From: Trema orientale
Taxonomy: Eukaryota; Streptophyta; Magnoliopsida; Rosales; Cannabaceae
NCBI GenBank assembly: GCA_002914845.1
Contig: JXTC01000296.1
Span: forward strand, 76,116 to 140,115
Reading direction: 5' to 3'
DNA: 64,000 nt
Part shown: positions 48,067 to 60,236 of the stretch, piece by piece
How the letters are laid out: every line of letters begins with the position of its first letter
Position numbering within the stretch: the first letter of the stretch is position 1
Program-made: the position numbers and the translations under genes
Notes under the pieces: model-generated
What the model saw: only the letters and a program-made list of their open reading frames with translations
Told to the model about the DNA's origin: nothing
Database searches by the model: none

Positions 48067-48663
48067 GCATATTAATCCTTACGTACGTATGCACCACAAA
48101 TGAACCCCAACTATAGTTGGCAAGTTCCAATATCCACATTTTCATAGCTAAATTCTTGTATCGTTAATTCGAGATGACTAGGGTCACAATCCATCATCAT
48201 TAATCATCACCTTAATTGGCTCCAAATTCCATTACTCTTCAATCTAATTTGACCAAACCCGAACGTACGTTACTTCAGTTGGTTTCTTAACTTGTAGGAT
48301 AAATATAATCATAAAAGGTCTCTGGACTTCTTTTTTTCTCTCTAAAGATGGTCATTGAACTTTATTTTAAATTGTATCAACAATTATCCCTGAATTCTTC
48401 TACCCAACAAAATATTTAACACGATTAAATTTCAGAGCAAAGCAAGAATTTCACTAGGAACACTTAAAAGTTATATTAAAAGTTCACAAACTCTTTTTTT
48501 TAAAGGAAAAATGTTCACAAACTAATAAGAGGAAAAACTCTCCTCCTTCTACCAAAAGAAAAAAAAAAATCCGACATTGCCGCTTAAAAACTAAAAATAA
48601 TAAATATAACTTCAGTCATCTCATTTTTGTGGCCGAACCCCGCTAACTATAAAGAAAGTACTT

Positions 48664-48709
48664 TAGAGTGTGTTTAGTATAAAATTCGAATCTTATATCA
48701 AATACATTA
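48664..48709. mobile_element. collapsed Tourist-like MITE fragment
   Basis: gtgtgtttagtataaaattcgaatcttatatcaaatacat resembles the two termini of the MITE at 4905-5038 joined head to head, with the gattcgaat core kept. The short length and divergence make the call tentative. Confidence 0.3.
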
Positions 48710-48731
48710 GTTTTTGTCAGATTCTCTAATT

Positions 48732-48864
48732 TTCTTTTAATTTTTTAGTGTGAAATTAATACCTAAACTGGTCTGACTCGGATTCGAAGTCCTCCCATCC
48801 TACACACTTGCACACACTTCTAAAAATCTTAGACCGATTGTACTAACTTCAATTGGCTTGCCAT
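48732..48864 (-). mobile_element. tRNA-derived SINE, copy 2
   Basis: Minus-strand A-box-like TTAGTACAATCGGTCTAAG (about 48829-48847) and B box GGACTTCGAATCC (about 48780-48792). It is flanked by an 11-bp duplication attctctaatt at 48721-48731 and 48865-48875. Its 3' part shares GTATTAATTTCA with copy 3. It is diverged from copy 1 but has the same organisation. Confidence 0.75.
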
Positions 48865-49119
48865 ATTCTCTAATTGTTCTTTCTTCCAATGTTGTTTCTG
48901 TATTATTTGATTACTTATTAAAATTTTATGGTGGGTCATCTCTCCTCAGTAATAGACAATTTTTTTTCTTTCTTTAGTAACTTTTAATTTACATCCAAAA
49001 AAGAGAAAAAAAAAAAAAAGAAGAAATATGACTATGATGGAAAGAAAGAGAAACATTTTGCAAGATGTACGTACGTCCCCATTGAAGGTAAATATATATT
49101 AGTTTTCATGTTTTCATTA

Positions 49120-49271
49120 CATTGTGTTTTTTTTTAGCCAATTAAGACTAGCTCAATTGGCCTAGAATTCAAGGGAGTGCATATAAGTGTGTGGAAAGAG
49201 AAGGATTCGAATCTTAATTAGGTCAGTTTAAGTATTAATTTCATAATAATCTTTTTTGAGAAAAAAAAAAA
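49120..49271 (+). mobile_element. tRNA-derived SINE, copy 3
   Basis: Plus-strand A box GACTAGCTCAATTGGCC (49146-49162) and B box GGATTCGAATC (49203-49213), followed by TTTAAGTATTAATTTCAT and an A-rich end. Candidate target duplication gttttcatta at 49110-49119 and 49272-49281. It lies about 480 bp upstream of protease gene 2 in the same orientation. Confidence 0.7.
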
Positions 49272-49661
49272 GTTTTCATTATACAGTTATAATATGGCAG
49301 TAGAAATTTTTGTGATTTTAAGCAATATTCGTGTTCAATGCTGAGGTTTTTCTTGATTTGCTTTCCCCTCCAATTTTAACACTATAATATTTGGGTGGAT
49401 GTAAAGAATTTAGAGAACATTATGAGTGGTGCAAAATAAAGTTTAGGACATTCTGTTCAGATAAATAAAATTCAGAATCCTCTCATGACTTTAACATAAA
49501 TTGTAACGGACAATAGTAATAAATAAATGAAGAAAATCTAGCCACGAAGTTTCTCTACCCCATTATTTACGCTTGAAAATTAATCTTATGGGCTATGCCT
49601 TGGAAATTTATGCCCACTTTCAGCTTAACCACATTACATATGAGTTCAAACTCTCGTGTTC

Positions 49662-49669
49662 TATATATA
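49662..49669 (+). promoter_or_regulatory. TATA box of cysteine protease gene 2
   Basis: tatatata lies 86 bp before the ATG at 49755 and would give a leader of about 55-60 bases. The spacing parallels gene 1. Confidence 0.6.
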
Positions 49670-49754
49670 CCCAAGAAATTATGTTTGCTTCCCCACAACA
49701 TTTCAGTAATTATACTCACTATTGTTATTTTTGAAACGTCCCATTTCATAGAAA

Positions 49755-51090
49755 ATGGCTTATGTAATTGTCATGTTGTTGATTTTGGGGACATGGACAT
49801 CCCAAGCAATGTCCCGCACGTTGCACGAAGCTGCCCTTGTTGACATGCACGAGCAATGGATGTCGCAGCACGGACGCACATATGCGAACATTGCCGAGAA
49901 GGAAATGCGTTTTGAGATCTTCAAAGACACTGTGAACTACGTAGAGAAGTTCAATGAAGATGAGAGTCAGACTTACAAGTTGGGCATCAACAATTACACA
50001 GATTTGACTAACGAAGAATTTCTCACGTACTTCACTGGCTACAAAGAGCCAAGTAGCTCGCGTTCATCCAGGCAGTACAGCTCTTTTATGTACGAAAACG
50101 TGACCGATATCCCTACTACTGTGGACTGGAGAGACCAAGGTGCTGTAACTGAAATAAAGTATCAAGGTCAATGTGGTAAGACAACTCATATAGCCCTTGT
50201 ATGTATTAAAAAAAACAAAAAAACAAAAAAGCATATATACACGCGGGCACGAGCACGGTTTCATGTGGTAGGGAATCAGTTATGATTATGTTTTTAAGAT
50301 AAAACCATTGTTTCATTTTGTATAAGAATCATATATTATGCAGTTTGACAACACCTGATCACCTCTTGTAGTCAAAAATAAAAATGCTCATACGTATCTT
50401 TATTCTACCCCAAAACGTTTTCTACGATAGAAATTATTTACTCGACCAACAATGCACATTTTTTAACTAATCTGACTATATTGATCACATGCAGGATGCT
50501 GCTGGGCATTTTCAGCAGTAGCAGCAGTGGAGGGAATTACACAGATCAAAACCGGGAATCTGGTCTCATTGTCCGAGCAACAGCTACTGGACTGCGCCAC
50601 AGATGGCAATAACGGCTGCCATGGTGGGTGGATGAACAATGCGTTTAAATACATAATAGAAAACCGAGGTATAACTACTGAAAGTAGTTATCAATATCAG
50701 GGAACAGAGGGTTTGACATGTCAGACTGGTGAAAACGCATACGCCTCTGCTGCCCAGATTGCTGGCTACGATGATGTACCCGTCAACAGCGAGGAATCAC
50801 TATTGCAAGCCGTGTCCGGACAACCTGTCTCGGTTACGGTTGATGCTTCCGGATTGAACTTTCGGGCGTACAGGTCAGGTGTCTTCTCTGGCGACTGTGG
50901 GACGGCGCCTACTCATGCTGTTACCGTCGTCGGCTATGGGACGACGGAAGATGGAATCAAATATTGGCTGCTGAAGAATTCATGGGGGCAGACTTGGGGT
51001 GAGAATGGCTACATGAAGCTCATGAGAGATGTTGAATCCCCTGAAGGTCAATGTGGTATTGCCACCCATGCTTCCTATCCAGTTGCATAA
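49755..51090 (+). CDS. papain-like cysteine protease, SAG39/SAG12 type (gene 2)
   Basis: Exons 49755-50175 and 50495-51090 with a GT-AG intron (gtaag...tgcag) give 338 residues. Signal peptide about 1-20 (VIVMLLILGTW...AMS), then RTLHEAALVDMHEQWM. The prodomain has the ERFNIN-type helix (EKEMRFEIFKDTVNYVEKFN) and GINNYTDLTNEEF. The mature enzyme starts at about IPTTVDWR. Gln137, catalytic Cys143 ([18 protein letters not shown]), His281 (PTHAVTVVGYG) and Asn302 (KNSWG) are all present. The intron falls in the same Gly codon just before the catalytic Cys as in gene 1, so the two are paralogues. The C-terminus THASYPVA has no ER-retention signal. The expected role is vacuolar or secreted protein breakdown. 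The frame is intact, so it is probably expressed. Confidence 0.94.
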
Positions 51091-52383
51091 GTATTAATCA
51101 TTACTATATTATCTCAGTGAAAAATCAGTGGATATTTCCGGTTTTTGGCCTTGATTACTGGATTTGCCTATTCCATATATATATATTTACGTGTTCTATG
51201 TTCTGTTGGCTGTTGAAGTGTTGATGTTTGCGCCTTCTAAACGATTCGGTGAGATCTGAATCTAAAATTATGCAAACTCAATATGTTATGTTGCAACTGT
51301 TCTAAACTTCTTGTTTTTTATCAGTTACCAAGTATTTACTACAAAGAGATGTTATTTTCTTTCTTCTTTTTTTTTTTTTCTATGCTCTGAATTACCGCAG
51401 ATATTTCACTGCCACCTTCAAGTGCTCCCTGAATTTGCTTTCGGCAGTGTGTAACCAATGTGGAAAGCTCTCAAGATCAATTCTTGAATACCAAATAATT
51501 CTGAATTGTTTCGAGAATAATCTAAGTAAGAGAATATTTATAGACATACACCTATGGCTTAAACTACTTTTCAGTCCGCAAAAATTAAAATGATAGAACA
51601 TTTGGTCATTTCCTATTAGCTTCATCTAATAAAACAACCTAAAAGTGAATAACAATATGTAGGAGGATGCACCCGGCGTGGTCTTGCGGTGAAATTGTGA
51701 AATATTTTCAGCAATCAACACCTGCGGTCAATTGACTTTCTTTGATCACCAGGTTAAAAGTAATGGGATTAACCGGACCGCATCACATATTTACGGTGTG
51801 TGCAGTACAATTATATGCAGCTAATTCTTATATAAAATATAAAACTTATTTGTCACACCGTAAAAAAAAAAAAAAAAAGCCTTATTTGTCCCAAGAAGAA
51901 ATAAATTTCCACAAAGATAAAATTCCATAACTAGTAAAAATAATTAAAAAAAAACGTCTTAATAAATCAAAAAAATATAAAAATAAAGTATTGCTAAGTT
52001 AATTACTATCCAATTCAAATATCAAATACAAATTTCTTTGCCTAGGGTTTGAAGATAATTTAATTATATGTGATACGGTTTATTCTAGGCCTAATCTAAA
52101 TTTCTATTCAAATTTGACACATGTAAATGTGTATATATATTAAAACGATTATTAAAATTATGCCTTTGTAGTGTGGTGCGGTTAACATGATTCGGCAAAA
52201 CTCCAAATCGAAAACGACACTGCACGTATTAGAGAAAATTGGATGGATACCCAGCCCGCACCGGGAAGAAAAATAATTATCCACCTCTTGGACACGGAGC
52301 GGTATGAGTTGGCGGCTTATACCGTTAAACAGGGATTTTGTACACCCTACCTGTAAGAATTTGTGTAATTACCAGTTTTTGAT
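51091..52383. other. 3' flank of protease gene 2 and intergenic DNA
   Basis: The first about 150 bases are likely 3' UTR. The rest is AT-rich with poly(T) and poly(A) tracts (about 51365 and 51862). Short frames are not supported by any motif. Confidence 0.55.
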
Positions 52384-52570
52384 ATGAGTAATGATTAAGA
52401 CACTAAAATTTTACACCAAAAACTTACACCACATAATGTGGCATCAATTTTAACTATTATCTTATTTAAAGTGGAGCCACACCATTTAAGATTTAATGGT
52501 TGAATTGGATGCCACATCATGTAGTGTAAGTTTTTTGTGTAAATTTTTAGTATCCCTGGCATTATTCTCA
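52384..52570. mobile_element. MITE with long terminal inverted repeats, second copy
   Basis: Left arm tgagtaatgattaagacact..ttttacaccaaaaacttacac pairs with the right arm over about 80 bases, meeting near 52480. The outer ends (tgagtaatg and tgagaataatgcc) resemble the palindrome at 4103-4310. No coding capacity. Confidence 0.65.
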
Positions 52571-53837
52571 CTTAGAAAAAAGAAAGACAAAAATTTGTCG
52601 ACCTCCATAAACATATAGGAACAGTATACAAGTCTGATAGATACTTGTGATCTTCAATGGACTTTCTTTGTTTTTTTCTCTTTTTTGCTGAAAAAAAAAA
52701 AACAATATTGAAGATCATAAGTATCAACCTATTCAACTAAAAATTAGAATTATCAAATTCATAATTTTCTCCATGACTTTAAATAGCATCTGAATCTGAA
52801 AAAGGAAAAAAAAAAAAAAAAAAAAAAAAAAGGTTGTAACAGATTCAGATAAGATGGAAAAGGTGTAACCTTGACTCAGTATAGAAGAATTACTTTTCTT
52901 GTGTTGAAACATCTCAATAAACGTATTAAAGGTGAAGTCATGCGTAACAAATGAAGAAACAGATTGAAATTAATTAACACTACAAGAAAACAGGAAATGT
53001 TGTCGCTTTAAAGTCAAATATTGACACTTTAGATCCAAAATAGCGATAACGTCTCTGCTCTAGAGTCGCTACTAAAAGTTCTCTTATATAGACATCTAAA
53101 GCGGCAACAAATGTGGTCTCCGTATTAGACTATTTATAGCGACGATAGTTGTCTCTGCTAAAAAGACGACAAAAAGCTCATCCGGTAGACTAATAGGAAT
53201 AATAATTTCGAAATTGTCGTTGATATATGTTAATTTAATTATCGCCGCTTTAGAGGAAATTATTATTTTTATTAAGTAATTAATTAAATTAATTACCAAG
53301 TTGCCACTTTATATGGAATTTTGTTTTTTAAAATAATTAATTATTTTAAATATTTATTTAAATTAATTATTTTTAAAAAAAATATTTTTTGAACAATAAA
53401 AAATAATTAAAATTTAAATAAATAAAAATGACATTAAAATAAACCAAATAAATTAATAATTGATAAAAAAATAAATAAAGTAATATTTTAAATGATATTA
53501 TTATTAAATAGAGTTGTCCAAAACAAAAAATATATAGAGTTGTCCAAAGCTACAAATAAGTCTATAATCCTAAGTGTTCGTCCTCGATTTCTTCATTCTC
53601 ATCTTCCTGACGAGTCAGCTGAGGTCGTAGAGGAGAGACTAAATGAGGTAGCAGTGGCGAAGGCGGGGGCATCATGCCAAGCGATGTCGAAAAGGACCCT
53701 GGACGGAGAGGAGTAAGGCTGGGCATGTTGACATCTGGTACTAGAGATAATAAAATCCTCTACATATACGTTATCTGCACTGTCTGAGGCTCAATTGATC
53801 GCCGTTGTTGAGAGATCATCTCTTGAGTGGCCACCTC

Positions 53838-56800
53838 TCACTGCTGGGCTGTTGTCATATACTGTTGGCTCTCTTGCATGTATCGTTGGACATCCTTAGG
53901 TACTAGCGCTAGAAACTCTGGTGGGGCCGATCTAGTACTGGAAGTAGATCTAATCAACTTACGTCTGACACCTCTCCTAAATCTATGACGCGTACCAAGA
54001 ACCTTATACACAATATGAGCATTACTGACAGAAGTGGATGAACTCAAACCATATTGGGAAGATGGTTGAGATTGAGTGTTTTAAATCCCAATCATCTTAT
54101 TCTGCATAAAGATTATTTTAAAAAAGTGAATTTTTTTATAAAAAATTAATTAATGACATACATAATTGCGTATGTCATTGGCCTTAAACTATGCATTTAG
54201 CCATCCGATTCGCTCAATGAAGTAACGATCCTTGAAACTCTCAGCAATTGGTTAAAACTCGCCAGTAGTAGGATTACGTTGCAAAAATATTTAACGTGAC
54301 ATAATTTGTTATTAAAATTTAATGTTTAAAATATAAAAGATAGTATAAGAAAAACCACAATTTTCATTACCTTCTTATATCATTTGTAAGCAATAAAAGT
54401 AGCTCTCTATTTGCTTACTACTAACTGACACGCTCTATTCGCAGTATTTCTTTCAGACATTTCCTGTAGGAAAAATATTAATTATAATACAATATTTTAT
54501 TACTTAATAATAAATAAATAATTCATAACGGCATATTAATCTCAAATACTGGAGAGTCAAAAAGGTCACAACAGTGCTCCCATATCGTAGCATCTATTGT
54601 TGGAATAATATCCTATAAAGCAGTTTATTATTTTGACATTATAAACAATATTTATCGGATTATTTGTTATCTATTTGTTATTTATAAATTCCATGTTATG
54701 AATTTTTATTTCATTTATATCCCATTGATATACATGTGATGTGTATGATTATCTTATGCAAACATCTAAAGATTCCAAGACATGTAATGAGTAATAAAGA
54801 ATTATTCGTATGATGAATTCATATGTAGGAGATATTATATTCTTTATTTCATTATGTGTAAATTAAATTGTTCACATTCTGCATATTGAAGATAGAATAC
54901 TTTACTATGTCATAGAATGTAGTGTTGTCTATTTTCATAATGAAGTCTCCAATTATTGAAGTGAGTCTTCGGATAGAAACACTATTGTGTTATGAGAAAG
55001 TTACAACAGCATCGAACGGGACCGAATTACTTAGAATTTAAGGTTAAATGCCGTAACTTAAATTTCTAATTTTACTAATCTAGCACTATTGTAGAAAACC
55101 TTAATCCTAGTCATTAACGAACTTACTTTCATGTGTTTTGTCTTTTTGAGTTGCTAAAGGACTAGTTCCGATTTATGGTTCGAACTCTGGTATCTTAGAA
55201 GATAAGATGTATGAAATATGCAGAATGTTTTTCATGATGGATGCCATGCATATAATGTCATTTTGAGTTTTTTCAAGTGCTTGGATAATATAAATTAGGG
55301 CCTTGGTATTCACTACGTCAATTTGACTGTGTTGGTATAAGCAGATACAAACACCGTAGTCAACTATTATCTATTAGATGAAAAATAGTAACTCAAAGGT
55401 AAATATATACTAGAGGGGTAATACGGTAATTTCACCCTACTAGTACGGCATTGCACATCTATAGGTATAGTATATGCTAAGTGGATCGAGCTAATTATTT
55501 GATAATAAGCTTTACAGAAAATAAATGACATTTAGTCCAAGAGTTCAATATTGGGCCTATAGTGGTGTGCCTCAATATTAATGGACAAGGCCCAATCATA
55601 ATTATGAGTTAATTTTGATTGTGGGCATTTGGTCCATTGGAGCTTGGGCTTTATAAATTCATCTGGTCCCCTGTCTAGCTCAAATAAAAGCCCAATAGTT
55701 ATTTGATGATCAGTTGAGCCCAACAAGTCCAATAAGCCCATTAGGGTTTACTAATCTCTTTATAGTCAAGAGAAAAGTTCTCTAACTGTATAGAACAAGT
55801 GTTACACGTGAAACACTCCTTGAGAAAAGTATCACATGAAAAACAAAGAGAGAGAGAGTAGAAGAAAATCGGCCACTATTAGGGATTCACCATCCTTAGT
55901 GTTTCGGCCATTCCAGAGAAATCAGTTCGAGAAGATTGTCATCTTGTTTGTCTGTGGATCTCTTTATTGGGAATCAAGAATGCGACCACCCGCCAGATCA
56001 ATCAAACGGCTTTCGAGAACAGACAGGAAGACGAGAAGATTATGAAGCAAATCTGGGTATTGTTCTTGTCTAAATCAAGAGTTAATTAATGTTAGATCAT
56101 GATCCGAAAAGTTTTGTAAAAAGAAAAATTTTAAATGATCAATTCTGCTGCGTTTCTAGATTTTATGAAACTATGGTGTTCTTGAAAATGATTTTATGAA
56201 AATATTTTCTGGGATTTTATTCCAGTAAACACCAGCATCCATCTCCTTAGGCACTTTGGAATGTGTCATATCCAAGTTAAGAGTATTTTTGCCGCCCCCA
56301 ACGAGCCTGAAATACTCATTAAGCTCAGTCTTCTGGTTACTATATATATTTGTCACAATCCTAAGAATGCCATCTGTTACATTGGCTAAATCGTTGTTAT
56401 CTTCGTCAAGATCTTTGTATTCAAAAAATTTTTAAAATTGCAAAAATTGTCATTACATTAAAAGTAAATACAAAATACATAATATTTAATAAATAGGACT
56501 CATTTATTACCTCGGTAATAGGAATGATCTTCTCTTTCTGCACAGCTAGAACTAACTTCCAATTTTTGTACTAAGGATACAAACAATCCAATCAAACGGG
56601 TAAAGAATTTTTTAAAATCATAGACCAGGTGCCAGGTGCCTCCCGCCTTGTCAAATCTGATAGGAAGGGAGTTTCTCTCTTTTTTCTCAAGCAGCTGACG
56701 CAGGTTCAATGACCTATTCTTCAATCTCACATTTCTCGTAATATGTTCTACGAAATAAATAAAGATATTAGTAAGTAGGGTCCACATATCCATAGTAGTG

Positions 56801-57012
56801 AAAAAGTAAAAAATTTAATATGTAACGAATAATACTGACTCACACAGCTGAAGAACTCTAGTAAGAGGTTGTGGAGAGTTGGTGCCTTCATCATCACTGT
56901 CATAACTAGACTCAACAACGGCCATGAATATGTGCATATCTAATAATGATAAATATATTATAATTAAAAAGTCTAGAGGAATATTGAAATTAAATTCTAT
57001 AAATTCAATCAT
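53838..57012 (-). pseudogene. CACTA second gene (Ptta/En-Spm type), interrupted
   Basis: Minus-strand blocks in order: MAVVESSYDSDDEGTNSPQP (starting about 56924); NVRLKNRSLNLRQLLEKKER and IRFDKAGGTWHLVYDF (56500-56793); YFRLVGGGKNT..SKVPKEMDA (56232-56400); then after the solo LTR ATIWEHCCDLFDSPVFE (about 54545-54590); SERNTANRACQLVVSK (54410-54460); FKDRYFIERIGWLN (54190-54240); and VYKVLGTRHRFRRGVRRKL (53838-54047). The W..l..LF.SP and kNRa..qlv patterns, and the final VLG.r....RG.., are those of the second protein (transposase 24-like) of plant CACTA elements. Introns, stops and the LTR insertion break it. Confidence 0.65.
54598..56231 (+). mobile_element. Ty1/copia-type solo LTR inside the CACTA gene
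   Basis: 1634 bp from tgttggaataatatcc to ttattccagtaaaca. It aligns with 32776-34170 and is the more complete copy. It holds the same ctgctgcgttt block near 56150. Five bases, gcatc, occur on both sides (54590-54594 and 56235-56239), each separated from the LTR end by three extra bases, probably the target duplication. The coding blocks MDA and ATIWEH of the host CACTA gene join across it. Confidence 0.8.
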
Positions 57013-57059
57013 TTATAGCATAAAAGGTCTTTTATATGAGTAAGAATAAAAATAAATAA

Positions 57060-57250
57060 TAATCCTAATCGCTATCAAACTCACTACTAGACTGAACTTC
57101 ATCTACATCATCATCACTTTTATTATCATCTTCCTCAAACTCTTATTCTTCATACTCTAATATTGTATCATCTTCAAGTTCAATAACATTTATGAAATCA
57201 TCTTCCCCTTGTTCAACATTACTATTGACATTGTCTGAAATATAAATATG
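57060..57250 (-). pseudogene. acidic C-terminus of a CACTA TNP2 transposase
   Basis: The minus strand encodes a D/E-rich tail (NVEQGEDDFINVIELEDD, then DDNKSDDDVDEVQSSSEFDS) with two internal stops. It corresponds to the acidic tail at 13059-13290 of the other CACTA element. The DUF4216-like part that precedes the tail there has been deleted here, and the GTATTTT array follows directly. Confidence 0.6.
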
Positions 57251-58210
57251 AGACTGGAGCTTTTCTGGTATTTTATTAATAGTAGGGGTATTTTAGTGAC
57301 TCTAAGGATATTTTGGGTAATTCTTTATTTTAGCTATATTTTTGTTATCGTAGGGATATTTTTGATATTTTTGAGAATTTGAGGGGTATTGTTGGTAATA
57401 TTGTGAACTTAGGGGTAATCTTAGTTTCCTAATTTGTAAGGGTGCTTCTGTAATTTTGCACCAAAATGGGTACTTTGAGAACTTAATTACGTTTTTTATA
57501 ACCAATTTATTTTAATATTATGTTCTGATTATTATATTATTTAATTTTAATTCTATTCTTATTTTATTTTTTTGTTCGTTTCTTCTTATCATTTTAATTT
57601 GGTTATAAGTACTTAATTATAAAAATTTTGTACCATTTTACTCTAAAAAGTCTAAAATATTTATTTATTAATCAATATTAATTACTTCGGGATGACTATA
57701 GGAATATTATGAGTATTTTGCTATAGTAAGGGTATTTTGGATATTTTTTTAATTAAAGGGGTATTTATATGTATTATTGTGAATGTAGGAATTTTTTTAG
57801 AATTTGACTAGTTACGGGGGTATTTTGGATATTTTATTACTTGAAGGCGTATTTTTGGTATTTATTTACATGGAAGGATAATTTGAGAATTTTATTAGTT
57901 GTAACGACATTTTAGTCACTACAGGGGCATTTTGAGTTTTTTTTGAATTAAAAGCGTACTTTTGGGTATTATTGTGAACGTAGGGGTATTATTGGAATTT
58001 GATTAGTTGTGGGGTACTATGAGTATTTTATTACTTGAAGGGGTATTTTCGGTATTTATTTACTTGTACGAGTAATTTGGGTATTTTCTTAGTTGTAGCG
58101 GCATTTCAGTGGCATTATGGGTATTTCGTTATATCAGGAGCATTTTGGATATTTTTAAGAATTAAATAGGCATTTTGTTATATCAGGGGCATTTTGGGTT
58201 TTTATATAAA
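57230..58210. repeat. GTATTTT-rich degenerate tandem array in the CACTA element
   Basis: Dozens of gggtattttgg, ggatattt and ggcattttgg blocks in irregular longer units. It is homologous in position and sequence style to 13690-14290. No regular period could be fixed by eye. Confidence 0.65.
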
Positions 58211-59840
58211 TAAATTACTTGTTATGCAATTCATTTAATTTATAAACGTAATCATTAATTTTATTATTAATTTTTTACTAATTAAAAATAATTTCTTTTT
58301 TTATATATTATAATTTCTATAAGCATTATTTTACAACTAAAATTATTATGTATTTTATCCAATATTTAAACTAAATACTTTGAACATAATTAAGAATAAT
58401 TATAAACTAACAACAAATGCATAAACATTAAAAACAAATAATCTAAAAATTTCAAAACTATAGACTATTGCCATATACAATAAATTTATCATAAAAGGTT
58501 TCACTAACATAATCATAATTATGAACCATATAAATTTTTCAATCTTAATTTCACAAACTAACAACATTAAAATTTTTCTACTTATTCTAACTTTTTACTT
58601 CTAATATCAAAAACTTTTTTCTCAAACTTTTTTAATTCAATAATTATATTTCCACAATATTCCTCATAATTACAAAATTAAATTTCCACAATATACCATA
58701 TATTAAAGGCACATACCAAACATTACCACATATTTTCTACTAAATAGTAAAAAATCTTATTCCATAATCCTAAACCAAAAACCAAAATTCACAAATTTCT
58801 TTCAACACCAAAACCAATATTCCATATTCATAAAATCACAAATATCTAACAAAACCTAAATTTCTAACATATTCATTATTTTACCAATATATCAAAAATT
58901 ACAAAATTCATCAAAATTTAACAAATGTAAATATACTAATCTCTTATGAGTATAAACCCAATATAAACTTTAGATTCTCCAAATAGTTTCTACAAATATC
59001 AAATACAAATAAATAAATAAAACCTAAATTTTTATCTAAAAACTAATTAAATAACTAATAAATACATAATAAAAACTAACCTATGAGAGGAAGAGCGGGA
59101 GAAGACGGCGGCGGCACTGAGGAGATGGCGGGGGGGAGGATTGCGGTGGCGCAGAGATAGTGAGAGAAAGTGAGAGAGTAAATGAGAGAATATGAGAGAA
59201 AGTGAGACAGTGAGTGAGAGAAAGAGAGGGAGAAAGTGAGAAAGTAAAATAAGAGAGAGATAATGTGAGGAAAAAAAAGAGTGAACTAGGGAAGATGAAG
59301 AGATGCTACGGGTTTGGAGCTTTTAACATTTGAAGCGGCGACATAAACAAGTGCTCGCTTTAACTTTTTTGTCTTGGGAATATAATTCTTTTCACAAAAT
59401 ATTTAAAGCTGCAAGTATAGTCGCCATTTTAGAGGTTAAATAAAATTTAAAAAAAATTATATTTATTATTTATAATTACTTTTTCAATAAAATGTTTTAT
59501 TCGAATTAAAAATTCTAAAACGGCGATAATAGGCGTCCCTAAAAATAAGATATTTTCAACCCATTTCTTGAAAATGGAGCTAGTTGGCCACCTCATCTAA
59601 AATTTTTGGTGGGAATTATATGCACCATTTGGCGTAGTTTATCTAAAGTGGCGACAACGCTGTTTTAGAGTTTTTAGTGGGAATTACTGGCGCGCATTTA
59701 TAGTGCAACCTTTAAAGTGGTGACTTTTAGTAGTCGCTGCTATTATCTGATTTGTCGTCGCTTTGGTGTGAGCTATAGCAGCGATATTAGTATTGTCGCT
59801 GCTTTAGGTGTCCTCACTTTATTACTTATTTTTTGTAGTA

Positions 59841-60236
59841 TAAATTCAATAATTGAAGTTCTTTAGAATGGAACGATACCAAAGAATCATCATGATAGCT
59901 AAGCTTAAAATTTGTGACATTCACATGAATCTACTAATATTAGAGACAACATCACTTTAGCATTACACTTGCTAAAACTCGTTTAGAAAGAATAAAGTTA
60001 AGTATTTTTCCCACTCTTAGAGTACAATACAAAAAAAAAATTTACTTTAGTAATAAAAAATATTTTTTCAGACTAAATTTTACTTTTAGTCACAAGTTGT
60101 GACTAATAATATTTTAATCATACAAAATTCAATTTTTTGTCATCTTTAAATAGCCATGATTAAAATTTGTGATTAAAAGTATCTTTAATCACAATTAACG
60201 TTTTTTTAATATATATGGCTTGTGTGACAAATTTAC
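59841..60236. other. intergenic DNA with a 21-bp palindrome
   Basis: No gene. ttagtcacaagttgtgactaa (60086-60106) is a perfect palindrome within tracts of gattaaaa/ttttaatc repeats, possibly the core of a decayed MITE. Confidence 0.4.

Larger units (their letters stand above)
52978..59840 (-). mobile_element. complete-ended CACTA element with nested solo LTR
   Basis: Left end cactacaagaaaacagg (52978) and right end ttattttttgtagta (59840, last base mutated) are inverted repeats. Both flanks are TAA (52975-52977 and 59841-59843), the 3-bp duplication made by CACTA elements. Subterminal tracts carry gcgacaa/cgtcgct motifs (52995-53230 and 59330-59820). Inside on the minus strand are a GC-rich leader with agagagagtgaga runs (59080-59280), a GTATTTT array, the acidic end of TNP2, and a second transposase-associated gene. 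The 6.86 kb include 1634 bp of solo LTR. No TNP2 catalytic domain is left, so it is non-autonomous. Confidence 0.85.

Noticed and set aside
53492..53716. 74-codon plus frame
   Set aside because: It lies in CACTA sequence on the strand opposite to its genes and shows no domain.
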